Shown here: in pieces, positions 17,802 through 25,807 of the stretch
Position numbering within the stretch: the first letter of the stretch is position 1
Layout of the letters: each line of letters begins with the position of its first letter
Source: Candidatus Jordarchaeia archaeon
Lineage (GTDB): Archaea > Asgardarchaeota > Jordiarchaeia > Jordiarchaeales > Jordiarchaeaceae
Direction: 5' to 3'
Length of the DNA: 41,661 nt
NCBI GenBank assembly: GCA_029856435.1
Contig: JAHQXB010000074.1
Location: 1-41,661, forward strand
Program-made: the position numbers and the translations under genes
Notes under the pieces: generated by a model
Told to the model about the DNA's origin: nothing
Seen by the model: the letters and a program-made list of their open reading frames with translations, nothing else
The model's database searches: none

Positions 17802-18524
17802 GTGTTGCTTTATCGTGATTCCGTCTCAAAAGCCCAGAAGCTATATTACGATATGATTCTGGAATCTGGTTTTCCAATAAAGGGGCTGAAACCGGAAGAC
17901 TTGGAAGTGGTTGACTTCGGTCTAAGCCAGGGGGAACTGGACTACTTTAAAAGAGTGGGTCTTGGAATATACGTGCTAGTAAACGAGGCCGAATGTGGGA
18001 AAATTTTGTGCTTCCTTCCAAACCAGTACATGCCAGAACACCGCCACCAATCAGTGGTGGTTATGCCCAAAGGCTCCAAAATTATGAAGGGCTACATCGA
18101 TTTAAAGAAACTTGTGAAAGACTTTAAGGGTCTAAAAGAATTTGGGGAAGAGGCCGTCTACATGGTGCCCGAAAAGGAGAACACCCCTATTCCCAAAAAG
18201 GGTATTCTCATCCCCGGCAAACAGGAATACTTCCACACCATAAAGGGCACTGGCTCAATGTTTGTACCCGGAAAACCCACCGACAAACCCACCTATCCCA
18301 TACCTGAAGAGCATTGTCCTCACACTACCGCACTACACGAAGTCTTCCTAGAGCCGGGCGTGGGATTCCATCTGGCCGCCAACACTCCACACAGTGTAGT
18401 TGCGGGACCTGAGGGCCTAATAGTCATTGAGTTCTCCTTGAAAAGCAGAGATCCTCTAGACATATTTACGAATCCCAAAATAGACAGAATCACCCACATA
18501 AAGGAACGCTCAAAAATGACGTGA
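17802..18524 (+). CDS. Cupin-fold sugar isomerase-like protein (D-lyxose isomerase type)
   Basis: A 240-aa cupin. Candidate metal ligands are the HxH of MPEHRHQ, a Glu after ALHE and a His in AANTPHSV, the arrangement seen in D-lyxose ketol-isomerases, which convert lyxose/xylulose and mannose/fructose. The segment FHLAANTPHSVVAGPEG is a cupin motif 2. The start is GTG 17802 with GGAG 7 bases before it; GTG 17796 is too close. It lies 50 bases after the methyltransferase and 14 bases before the mannosidase start, so it shares their operon. A mannose-handling isomerase would follow naturally from mannosidase action. Assignment beyond cupin is moderate. Confidence 0.6.
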   Translation: MLLYRDSVSKAQKLYYDMILESGFPIKGLKPEDLEVVDFGLSQGELDYFKRVGLGIYVLVNEAECGKILCFLPNQYMPEHRHQSVVVMPKGSKIMKGYIDLKKLVKDFKGLKEFGEEAVYMVPEKENTPIPKKGILIPGKQEYFHTIKGTGSMFVPGKPTDKPTYPIPEEHCPHTTALHEVFLEPGVGFHLAANTPHSVVAGPEGLIVIEFSLKSRDPLDIFTNPKIDRITHIKERSKMT

Positions 18525-18538
18525 GAGGGAGGATAACT

Positions 18539-21220
18539 GTGAAAAGAAGGAACGAATCCATTCTTGTTTCTCATACTCACTGGGATAGAGAATGGTACAA
18601 ACCTTTCCAAACTTTTCGAGGATACATGGTGGAAATGATTGACTGCTTAATAGACCTGATGGAAAAAAATCCTGACTATAAACACTTTTTGCTGGATGGT
18701 CAATCCATTCTTCTTGAAGACTACTTTGAGGTGCGACCCGAGAATAAGGAACGTATACGCGCTCTTGTCAGTTCGGGCCGCTTAAGTGTTGGCCCCTTTT
18801 ACGTTCTGCCAGACATGTTTTTGGTCTCCGCTGAATCTATTGTGCGGAACTTGCTTCTGGGCATAATGACTGCCGAAGAGTGTGGAGGGTCTCAAAAAAT
18901 AGGTTATCAGCCGGATTGTTTTGGGCAAATTGCTCAAACTCCTCAAATAATGAAGGGATTTGCCTTTAAGGGATTCGTTTTCTGGAGAGGTTTGGGAGAT
19001 GAGATTGACTTTCTTCCAACAACTTTTCTTTGGGAAGCTCCCAGTGGAGACCGCATACTTACTCACCAGATTGCAATTGGCTACTTTAATGTAGGCGACC
19101 TCCCCCAAGATACAGATGCTGCTATTACACTAATTGAAAAAACAAAAGTTATGCTTCAGGAAAGAAGCAACAGAAACTTCCACCTGTTTCTTAATGGTCA
19201 TGACCATGCTTTTCCCCAAAGAAACGTGCCCCAAATCATAAACGCCTACAATGAGAAACATCCCAATGACCCAATAAGGCATGGAAGTTTGCAAGACTTT
19301 TTCAATCAGCTTGAAGAAAACACCCATAACCTACCCGTGTACAGGGGAGAGTTCAGGGGAGCACGCATGTTTCCTGTTTTACCCGGAGTTCTATCCTCCC
19401 GCATATACTTGAAACAGGCAAATCATAGATGCCAAACAAAATTGGAGAACTATGCGGAGCCATTCTCCGCCTGGGCTTGGACCCTTGGAGAAAACTATGA
19501 TAGGAGTTACCTGTGGCTAGCTTGGAAGTGGCTTCTTGAAAATCACCCCCACGACAGTATTTGCGGATGCTCCATTGACCAAGTTCATAGAGAGATGGAA
19601 ACCCGTTTCGCTTGGAGTGAACAGATAGCTGACCTACTCACACTAAAAGCAATGGAGCGTATAGCGTCAAAAGCAACAGTTTCGGGTGAGGGATTCCCCA
19701 TAGCGGTCTTCAATCCCTCCCCTTGGAAAAGAACTGGAGTGGTGGAATTCCTCTCAGAGCCTTTTCCACCATTCACCTTTAACAGCCAGCAATTCACCTT
19801 CAACCCCTCCCTCGTCAAGAGCCTAGATTTCAAGCCGGACCGCAACTTTTGCATAGTGGATCAGGAGGATGGGAGAACTCTTCCCGTGGAAGTATTTGAA
19901 GAACCAGAGAGTTATGCCTTCCGATTTTTCGAGAATATGACCCGCTACACCCTAAGGTTTCTTGCCACAGATGTTCCCGCCTGCGGATACAAAGTACTGT
20001 ACGTAAAAGAAGGGAAGGCAGAAACTGCAAATTCACCTCTCAAACTCGATGTTGGGAAGAGAACGATTGAGAATGAATATTTAAGAGTTAAGCTTAACCC
20101 GAATGGCACAATGGACGTAACAGAACTATCAAGTGGCGTTACATTCACTGGACTACACATATTCGAGGATGTGGGTGATAATGGTGACGAGTACAATTAC
20201 TCCCAACTCAAGGAAGACGAGATTATTACCAGCGAACATGTTAATGCTGAAATTTCATTTGAAGAACACCCCGCAAGATTGGACGCAATAGTGAAGATGG
20301 AAATGCTTCTCCCAAAAAGTTTAGAGGAGGGGAACCGTAATCGCCGCTCCCGCGAAAGGATACCCCTAAGAATAACTTCAATAATATCTCTCTTTCCCGG
20401 CTCCAGATTTGTTAACTGCAAAACAGAAATCGAAAACGTCGCCAAGGATCACCGTCTAAGAGTACTCTTCCCTACGAGTATAGAGTCTGATGTTGTCTAT
20501 GCTGATGGCCACTTTGGAGTGGTTGAGAGAAGCTTGAAACTCCCGGACGACACAAACTGGATAGAAGTGCAAACTACAGCGAACCACCAAAACCTCTTCG
20601 TAGACATAAATAACGGAAAAAAGGGCCTAGCCATAGCAAATAAGGGACTCCCCGAATACGAAATCTATGGAGAAAACGAGAGAACCATAGCCATAACCCT
20701 TGTACGCTCAGTAGGCTGGCTATCAAGAAACATGGATCATAATAACCGCAGAATCTTCGGAGGCCCAGCAATACCCACACCAGAAGCCCAATGCCAGGGT
20801 CGCCTCACAGTGGAATATGCAGTAATACCCCACCCCGGAGACTGGGAGGAAGCGATGATTCCCAGAATAGCCAGAGAATTCACCTGCGACTTAAGGGCGG
20901 TAGAAGTCAAAAACCCCCTACACAAGCTACCCGCCTCCACAAGCTTTCTAGAAGTTGAACCCCCCTCAATAATTCTCTCCGCGGTTAAAAAAGCCGAAAA
21001 GGAGGAGGTCCTCATCATCCGCATATACAACACTGGAAAAAAACAGCAAAACGCGACACTCACCCTCAGTAAACCAGTGAAGTCAGCTAAAATAATCAAC
21101 CTCGCAGAGAATGAAATAAGGGAGGAGGCTTCAATTTCAATAAAAGAAAACAAAATCAAAGTAGAATGTATCCCAGCAGCAAAAATTGTAACATTAAAAA
21201 TCAACACCGCAGACCAATAA
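18539..21220 (+). CDS. Glycoside hydrolase family 38 alpha-mannosidase
   Basis: An 893-aa retaining alpha-mannosidase. The N-terminal catalytic domain begins SHTHWDREWY, with His12, His14 and Asp16 binding zinc. The nucleophile is Asp126 in PDCFGQ, and a further metal His lies in LNGHDHAFP. The middle helical domain contains ENHPHDSICGCSIDQVH, a GH38 hallmark. The C-terminal half is beta-sandwich. There is no signal peptide, so it acts inside the cell on imported oligosaccharides. The start is GTG 18539, with GGGAGGA 5 bases upstream. It ends the operon with the UroD-fold methyltransferase and cupin. Linkage specificity cannot be read from the sequence. Confidence 0.92.
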   Translation: MKRRNESILVSHTHWDREWYKPFQTFRGYMVEMIDCLIDLMEKNPDYKHFLLDGQSILLEDYFEVRPENKERIRALVSSGRLSVGPFYVLPDMFLVSAESIVRNLLLGIMTAEECGGSQKIGYQPDCFGQIAQTPQIMKGFAFKGFVFWRGLGDEIDFLPTTFLWEAPSGDRILTHQIAIGYFNVGDLPQDTDAAITLIEKTKVMLQERSNRNFHLFLNGHDHAFPQRNVPQIINAYNEKHPNDPIRHGSLQDFFNQLEENTHNLPVYRGEFRGARMFPVLPGVLSSRIYLKQANHRCQTKLENYAEPFSAWAWTLGENYDRSYLWLAWKWLLENHPHDSICGCSIDQVHREMETRFAWSEQIADLLTLKAMERIASKATVSGEGFPIAVFNPSPWKRTGVVEFLSEPFPPFTFNSQQFTFNPSLVKSLDFKPDRNFCIVDQEDGRTLPVEVFEEPESYAFRFFENMTRYTLRFLATDVPACGYKVLYVKEGKAETANSPLKLDVGKRTIENEYLRVKLNPNGTMDVTELSSGVTFTGLHIFEDVGDNGDEYNYSQLKEDEIITSEHVNAEISFEEHPARLDAIVKMEMLLPKSLEEGNRNRRSRERIPLRITSIISLFPGSRFVNCKTEIENVAKDHRLRVLFPTSIESDVVYADGHFGVVERSLKLPDDTNWIEVQTTANHQNLFVDINNGKKGLAIANKGLPEYEIYGENERTIAITLVRSVGWLSRNMDHNNRRIFGGPAIPTPEAQCQGRLTVEYAVIPHPGDWEEAMIPRIAREFTCDLRAVEVKNPLHKLPASTSFLEVEPPSIILSAVKKAEKEEVLIIRIYNTGKKQQNATLTLSKPVKSAKIINLAENEIREEASISIKENKIKVECIPAAKIVTLKINTADQ

Positions 21221-21616
21221 ACTCTTTAAACTTGCACTGAGCACCACTTCAATACATTAATGGCTGATAACTGGAAAACAAAGTTATATCACCTAACCAA
21301 AACTCAATTTTTGAATTATCCCCTTAGGGTTTAATCACAAGATAGGAGCCAAGATGAAAAAAAGTAAAAAGATGATGCTTCTTACTTCGGTGATGTAGAA
21401 TCGTTCGGTTTCGCCTCAAAAAGGGGTGTTTATAGGGCTTCTTTCACGATTTGGAGCCTTATTAGGGAGATGGAGCCGAATAAATCTGCATCACCTTCTT
21501 ACTTCCATGATAATTGTTTTGAATAAGAGGCATGATTTCTGCATTAGGTTGCTTCTTCCGGCTATTAAGGCAGTTTATTCCTTCTCATCCCGTATTGTGA
21601 ACTTTTTATTCATTTT
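21221..21616. other. Intergenic stretch with a coding-like remnant
   Basis: No intact gene is seen. An open stretch without a start codon at 21368-21526 reads like protein on the plus strand (for example DASYFGDVESFGFASKRGVY, then SLIREMEPNKSASPSYF). It is closed by stops on both sides and matches no family I recognise. It may be a degraded gene. The gene upstream is on the plus strand and the next is on the minus strand, so transcripts converge here. Confidence 0.35.
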
Positions 21617-22663
21617 TTAGTCAAGTTGTATGGGGTATTTTCCGTATTCTCTGGCTGCTTCCATGAAGGCCCTCAGATTTTCGAGGGGAGTATCTGGTGG
21701 TACTTCGCATCCTGTGGCAAGCATGTACATTCCACCTGGAGCCGCTTGACGTATGCATTCCTTAACAGCTTGTTTCACATCTTGTGGTGTGCCCTCCAAC
21801 ATGACTTTGACTGGATCTACGTTTCCCACAAGAACCACTCTGCCTGCAATCTTCTTCTTAGCTTCTGCAAGGTTGACTGGGGCGTCTATGCTGAGCATTG
21901 CGGGGCCCAACTCGACGAGCTTGTCTATAAGATGGTTTACGTCGCCACATACGTGCAATGCGCAGAATTTTCCCTCCGCCGCCCAAGTTTTGATTACCTT
22001 TTTTAAGGCGGGGGCTGCAAACTTGTCGAACTGTTTAGGTGAAAGAGTACCTGCCACAGGATCTCCGAGGTTTAGTCCCAATTTCACCTCGGCTTGTGCC
22101 CTTCCTTCCTCAATGGCGAAGTCTGTGGTTATATCAAGCATTTCCTGCACGTAGTCTGGGTTCTGTACAAGGTCTTTGTAAAAATTTTCTGGTCCCCTCA
22201 GCGCTGTGAGAAGAGAGACGGGGCCTGCGACCAGTCCGCCTACGCCTGCAACTTTTCTCAGCTCGTTGGTTACTATTTCGCCGGCTTTGAGGATGTTAGG
22301 CAGCCTGCCGTCTTTTCTTGGGTCAGGCATGCGTATATTTTTAACGTCTTTTTTCAAATCTTTTACTGGAAAGTCTACTGCCTCGGGGAGCCTATCCTCA
22401 TGGAATTTTATTTTGCAGCCAAAAGCTTCGGCCTCGACGAGGGTGTCTCCTAGGACAAGTACTACGTCTGGGGTGTATAGTTTGTATGCCTTAACAATGG
22501 CGTGGGCCATTGTTTCGGGGTCGGTTATAAACTCTTTTATGGGTACTCCTGCAAGTCTCGCGTTTCCCGCTCCCACAGAGGGGTAAGCTGGAACCCTATC
22601 TGGTTCCTGTCTGAGGAAAACTCTCTTCATTCTCTCTCTTACGGTTAACTCCTCACCAGACAT
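21617..22663 (-). CDS. UroD-fold corrinoid methyltransferase, copy 4 (canonical zinc site)
   Basis: A 348-aa protein and the most MtaA/MtbA-like of the four. It keeps the full zinc set, H237-V-C239-G and C319 in ATGCEVPPDTP. In MtaA and MtbA these residues bind the zinc that activates the thiol of coenzyme M for attack on methyl-cobalamin. It therefore probably moves methyl groups between a corrinoid protein and a thiol or similar acceptor. The N-terminus TVRERMKRVFLRQEPDRVPA is typical. Start ATG 22663 has GGAGG 7 bases upstream. It follows the corrinoid gene at 22694-23332 by 30 bases on the same strand, so the pair is one operon. Whether the acceptor is coenzyme M, another thiol or tetrahydromethanopterin is open. 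Confidence 0.92.
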   Translation of the reverse strand: MSGEELTVRERMKRVFLRQEPDRVPAYPSVGAGNARLAGVPIKEFITDPETMAHAIVKAYKLYTPDVVLVLGDTLVEAEAFGCKIKFHEDRLPEAVDFPVKDLKKDVKNIRMPDPRKDGRLPNILKAGEIVTNELRKVAGVGGLVAGPVSLLTALRGPENFYKDLVQNPDYVQEMLDITTDFAIEEGRAQAEVKLGLNLGDPVAGTLSPKQFDKFAAPALKKVIKTWAAEGKFCALHVCGDVNHLIDKLVELGPAMLSIDAPVNLAEAKKKIAGRVVLVGNVDPVKVMLEGTPQDVKQAVKECIRQAAPGGMYMLATGCEVPPDTPLENLRAFMEAAREYGKYPIQLD

Positions 22664-22693
22664 GATTTAACCTCCAAAATCTCGCGTCTTTTT

Positions 22694-23332
22694 TTATCCT
22701 AAGAGCTCTTTAGCCTTTTGGACTGCTTCCCGTGCGTCTTTTCCGTAGGCGTCGGCGCCGATTTTTTCAGCGAAATCTTGTGAGGTGGCGGCTCCCCCTA
22801 TTAGTATTTTAACACTTTCTCGTAGTCCCTCATTATCTAGAGCTTTTATGGTGTTAATCATCTCCGCCCTCGCTGACGAGATGATACCGGACATGGCTAA
22901 AATGTCTGGGTTATGCTTCTTAACATTCTCTACGAAGGTTTCTGGGGGAACGTTTTCACCAATGTCAATTACCTCAAATCCGGCTGCCTGTAACATTATT
23001 TTAACTATGTTTTTTCCTATGGTGTGTATATCTGTATAAGCGGTGCCAAGTAACACCTTGCCGTGGCCGCTCGTTCTTCTCTCCTTTAGGTGTGGCTCCA
23101 GTATCTCCAAAGCTGCAGACATGGTTTCAGCTGACATTAGGACATCAGAAATAAAGTATTCCTTGTTACCAAACTTTTCCCCGACAACTTCTATGCCCTT
23201 CATTAATCCCTTAGTTAGGGCATCATATGCATCTATTCCTTGCTCTAAAGCCTCTTTTGCGGCTTCCTTCACGAGATCCACGTTAGCCTCTATTACTGCG
23301 GTTGAAAGCTTTTCAAAAATTCTCTCAGCCAT
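22694..23332 (-). CDS. Methyltransferase corrinoid protein, copy 3
   Basis: A 212-aa B12-binding protein, with a helical cap (about 1-85) followed by the Rossmann domain. The cobalt ligand is His103 in TDIHTIGKN, and later FEVIDIGENVPPETF and LIGGAATSQDF are standard. It is the first gene of the minus-strand operon with the canonical UroD-fold methyltransferase. The ATG has GGTGG a few bases upstream. It would carry the methyl group for that enzyme; the methyl donor enzyme is not encoded next to it. Confidence 0.93.
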   Translation of the reverse strand: MAERIFEKLSTAVIEANVDLVKEAAKEALEQGIDAYDALTKGLMKGIEVVGEKFGNKEYFISDVLMSAETMSAALEILEPHLKERRTSGHGKVLLGTAYTDIHTIGKNIVKIMLQAAGFEVIDIGENVPPETFVENVKKHNPDILAMSGIISSARAEMINTIKALDNEGLRESVKILIGGAATSQDFAEKIGADAYGKDAREAVQKAKELLG

Positions 23333-23458
23333 TTGCAGTCCACCTTCTGACGCGAGTATTATCCGTTAATTGTACTTTTATCTCTACTACTCAACATTAT
23401 AAACTTTTGTCAAAAAAATGGTATGAGTCGTAAAACCGAAATAATTAGTTTTTAAGCT

Positions 23459-24889
23459 TTAAAGGAGCCCTTCCATCTTGTACCACTCCTCAGCTGCTTT
23501 GGACATAACTTCCCTGTGGTCTACTAGTTCTCCGCCTGCGTCTTGGAGAATTCTTTGAAACATCATGTCTGCTATGTCCCGGTTTTCCTCCACAATGTTT
23601 TGGGTCTGGTTTGGATCCTTTCTTAAATCGTAAAGGTATTCCCTGCTCCTAGAATAATTCGCTATATACACGAATTCTCTATCTTTTGTCCAGACATAAC
23701 CGTTGAAACCAGAGGTTGCGTAGCTCCGAGCCTCCCGCTCCCCCTCTATTAGAGACCAGAGCTCTTCTCCATCTAATGGTGTGGGGGGCTCTATTCCAAG
23801 GAAGGTTAAAATGGTGGGTACTATGTCGTGATTGTATACGAAACCTGAAACACGTTTACCACTCTTAAATCCTTGGGGGTGGCGAATGAAAAGCGGTATG
23901 TCCACTAACTCGGGATAGAGGCCTCTTGGAATCTTACCTATTAAGTTATGCTCACCCAACTGATGTCCATGATCAGATGTCAGTACCACCAGTGATTTAT
24001 CTAGCAGTTCCAGCTCCCTCATTTTTTCTAAAAATTTTCCAAGCCATACATCCACCATTGTGATTTCGCCCCCGTAGAGTGCCTTCATGTATTTTAACTC
24101 TTCGGGTGTGAGATAATCAATACTCGTTGAGTAGTTGGGTGTTATGACTTCTCTGCCAGTGTAGGGTGGATGGTAGAGGTCTCGGTATTTTTGGGGTGGA
24201 TCCCAGGGTTCATGGGGGTCAAATGAATCAATAAAAAGGAAAAATTTCTCAACATCTTTGTTTTCTTCTATCCACTTGGCTGCGGCGCTAAATACTTGGG
24301 GCGCGAAGTAGTCCTCCTCTTTTCGTCGTTCTGCAATGTTTTTGAGGTACTGTGGGAGTATTGTCATTATGTGGTCACATTTTCCGCTCTGTGGTATGTA
24401 GCGTTCTAACTGTTTGGAGTCAATTTTGGGTGCGGTTTTGTAAGGGTCTGCTTCTTGGCCTCTTATCAACTGCCACTGATGGTATCCTCGATGAAAATTC
24501 ATGCTCGGCTTGAAGTAGTGGTAAGTGTCCGTTATAAAGGCTGTGATGTAACCGTTTCTGCGTAGAATCTCCGCAATTGTGTTTTGAGAGTCGGGAATAG
24601 GTTGCCATCCATAAGCTTGAACCATATCTCCCTTGCAGGGATGGTATTCCTTGAAGGGGAAGGTGCGGATTCCCGTATGTATAGACCTTCTGAAGGGAAT
24701 TGTTGGAAGAGATTCGGGGTGCGCGTCTTCAAATATGATGCTTTCTCCGGCTAAGGCGTCTAGGTTAGGGGTTTTAATCCAACTGTTTCCATATATTCCT
24801 AGGTGATCCTTTCTCAGTGTATCTAGGAGGATTACTACGACATTCAAGCCCTTCACACCAACTTGGGGAGAATAATTTGTTCTATCCAA
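23459..24889 (-). CDS. Sulfatase-fold hydrolase with Thr at the nucleophile position
   Basis: A 476-aa member of the alkaline phosphatase/sulfatase superfamily. The N-terminal VVVILLDTLRKDHLGIYGN, the middle SFDPHEPWDPP and the metal-site TSDHGHQLGEH are clear. Classical sulfatases carry C/S-x-P-x-R, whose Cys or Ser becomes formylglycine; here it reads T63-I-P-F-R67. Threonine cannot become formylglycine but is the nucleophile in phosphodiesterase relatives, so this may be a phospho- or phosphonate-ester hydrolase or use Thr directly. There is no signal peptide. The TTG at 24889 is uncertain; GTG at 24856, giving MKGLNVVVILLD, is an equally good start. No maturase gene is adjacent. Confidence 0.82.
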   Translation of the reverse strand: MDRTNYSPQVGVKGLNVVVILLDTLRKDHLGIYGNSWIKTPNLDALAGESIIFEDAHPESLPTIPFRRSIHTGIRTFPFKEYHPCKGDMVQAYGWQPIPDSQNTIAEILRRNGYITAFITDTYHYFKPSMNFHRGYHQWQLIRGQEADPYKTAPKIDSKQLERYIPQSGKCDHIMTILPQYLKNIAERRKEEDYFAPQVFSAAAKWIEENKDVEKFFLFIDSFDPHEPWDPPQKYRDLYHPPYTGREVITPNYSTSIDYLTPEELKYMKALYGGEITMVDVWLGKFLEKMRELELLDKSLVVLTSDHGHQLGEHNLIGKIPRGLYPELVDIPLFIRHPQGFKSGKRVSGFVYNHDIVPTILTFLGIEPPTPLDGEELWSLIEGEREARSYATSGFNGYVWTKDREFVYIANYSRSREYLYDLRKDPNQTQNIVEENRDIADMMFQRILQDAGGELVDHREVMSKAAEEWYKMEGLL

Positions 24890-24945
24890 ATTCCGATGAT
24901 TAAACTAAGCCACTAATTATGGGAGCAATACTTTAATCTAATCTG

Positions 24946-24960
24946 TTTAAAAATATATTT
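24946..24960 (+). promoter_or_regulatory. TATA-box promoter of orphan corrinoid gene
   Basis: An A/T-only tract, TTTAAAAATATATTT, lies about 40 bases before the ATG at 25001 and would place transcription start near 24985. It sits in the divergent region shared with the sulfatase-fold gene. Confidence 0.4.
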
Positions 24961-25000
24961 TCATTAAAAACTAATCTTTTGACACTAAAAGGTGAATATT

Positions 25001-25630
25001 ATGGCTGATCTGCTTGTTGAAGCTATGGCTAATCTTGATAGGAACGCCGTACTGGATAATGTGGAAAAGGAGATTAAGAGGGGTACAGACCCCCTAAAAA
25101 TAATAGAAAGCCTCTCTCAAGGACTAAAAATTGTGGGTGATCTTTACGATAAAAAAGAATATTTTCTAGCGGAGCTGATAACCGCTGGAGACGTTTTTCA
25201 AAACGCTTTTCAAAAAATAAAACCAGCATTGGAGAAAAAGGGCCTTAGAACCCAGGTCAGAGGAAAAATAGTCATTGGAACGGTGCGCGGAGACCTACAC
25301 GACATTGGAAAAAACATTGTCACTACCATGCTTGTTTCCTCTGGCTTCTACGTGGAAGACTTGGGAGTCGACGTACCAGCAGAAAAGTTCATAGAAGCAA
25401 TAAAGAAAACAGACGCAAACATTCTAGCTATGTCAGCCCTCCTCACAGTAGCACTAGAGGCCGCAAAAGAAACAATAAAACTGCTGGAAAAAGAAAACCT
25501 CAGAAACAGAGTAAAAGTGATCTGCGGGGGCGCAGCCTTCGACGAAAACACCGCCAAAAGAATCGGAGCCGACGCTTACGGGAAAGACCCTCTAGATGCA
25601 GTAAAAATCTGCCAAAAACTCCTCCGGTAA
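25001..25630 (+). CDS. Methyltransferase corrinoid protein, copy 4 (orphan)
   Basis: A 209-aa cobamide carrier. The cobalt ligand is His100 in GDLHDIGKN, within a Rossmann domain preceded by the usual helical cap. Start ATG 25001 has AAAGGTGA 5 bases before it; the in-frame GTG at 24992 is part of that site. Unlike the other copies it has no methyltransferase gene beside it: the upstream gene is divergent and the downstream acyl-CoA dehydrogenase is convergent. It could serve the unpaired UroD-fold copy 3 at 16618-17751. That pairing is inferred from numbers only. Confidence 0.93.
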   Translation: MADLLVEAMANLDRNAVLDNVEKEIKRGTDPLKIIESLSQGLKIVGDLYDKKEYFLAELITAGDVFQNAFQKIKPALEKKGLRTQVRGKIVIGTVRGDLHDIGKNIVTTMLVSSGFYVEDLGVDVPAEKFIEAIKKTDANILAMSALLTVALEAAKETIKLLEKENLRNRVKVICGGAAFDENTAKRIGADAYGKDPLDAVKICQKLLR

Positions 25631-25807
25631 ATAACCTTATCTCTCCACCCCTATTTCTCTTAATATATCTTTTTAAGGCGTTTTTCAGTAATAAATGTAA
25701 ATCTACTGATACTATCATAACTGGTTTTCTGCAAAAATTCATTCATTACCATAACATATTTCAAAAAGAGGGGAAGTAATAAAGAATTAGCTGTTTCTCG
25801 ATTAGGC

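Noticed and set aside
20737..21207. Minus-strand frame of 156 codons over the end of the mannosidase gene
   Set aside because: It is antisense to the mannosidase C-terminal domain and arises from base composition.
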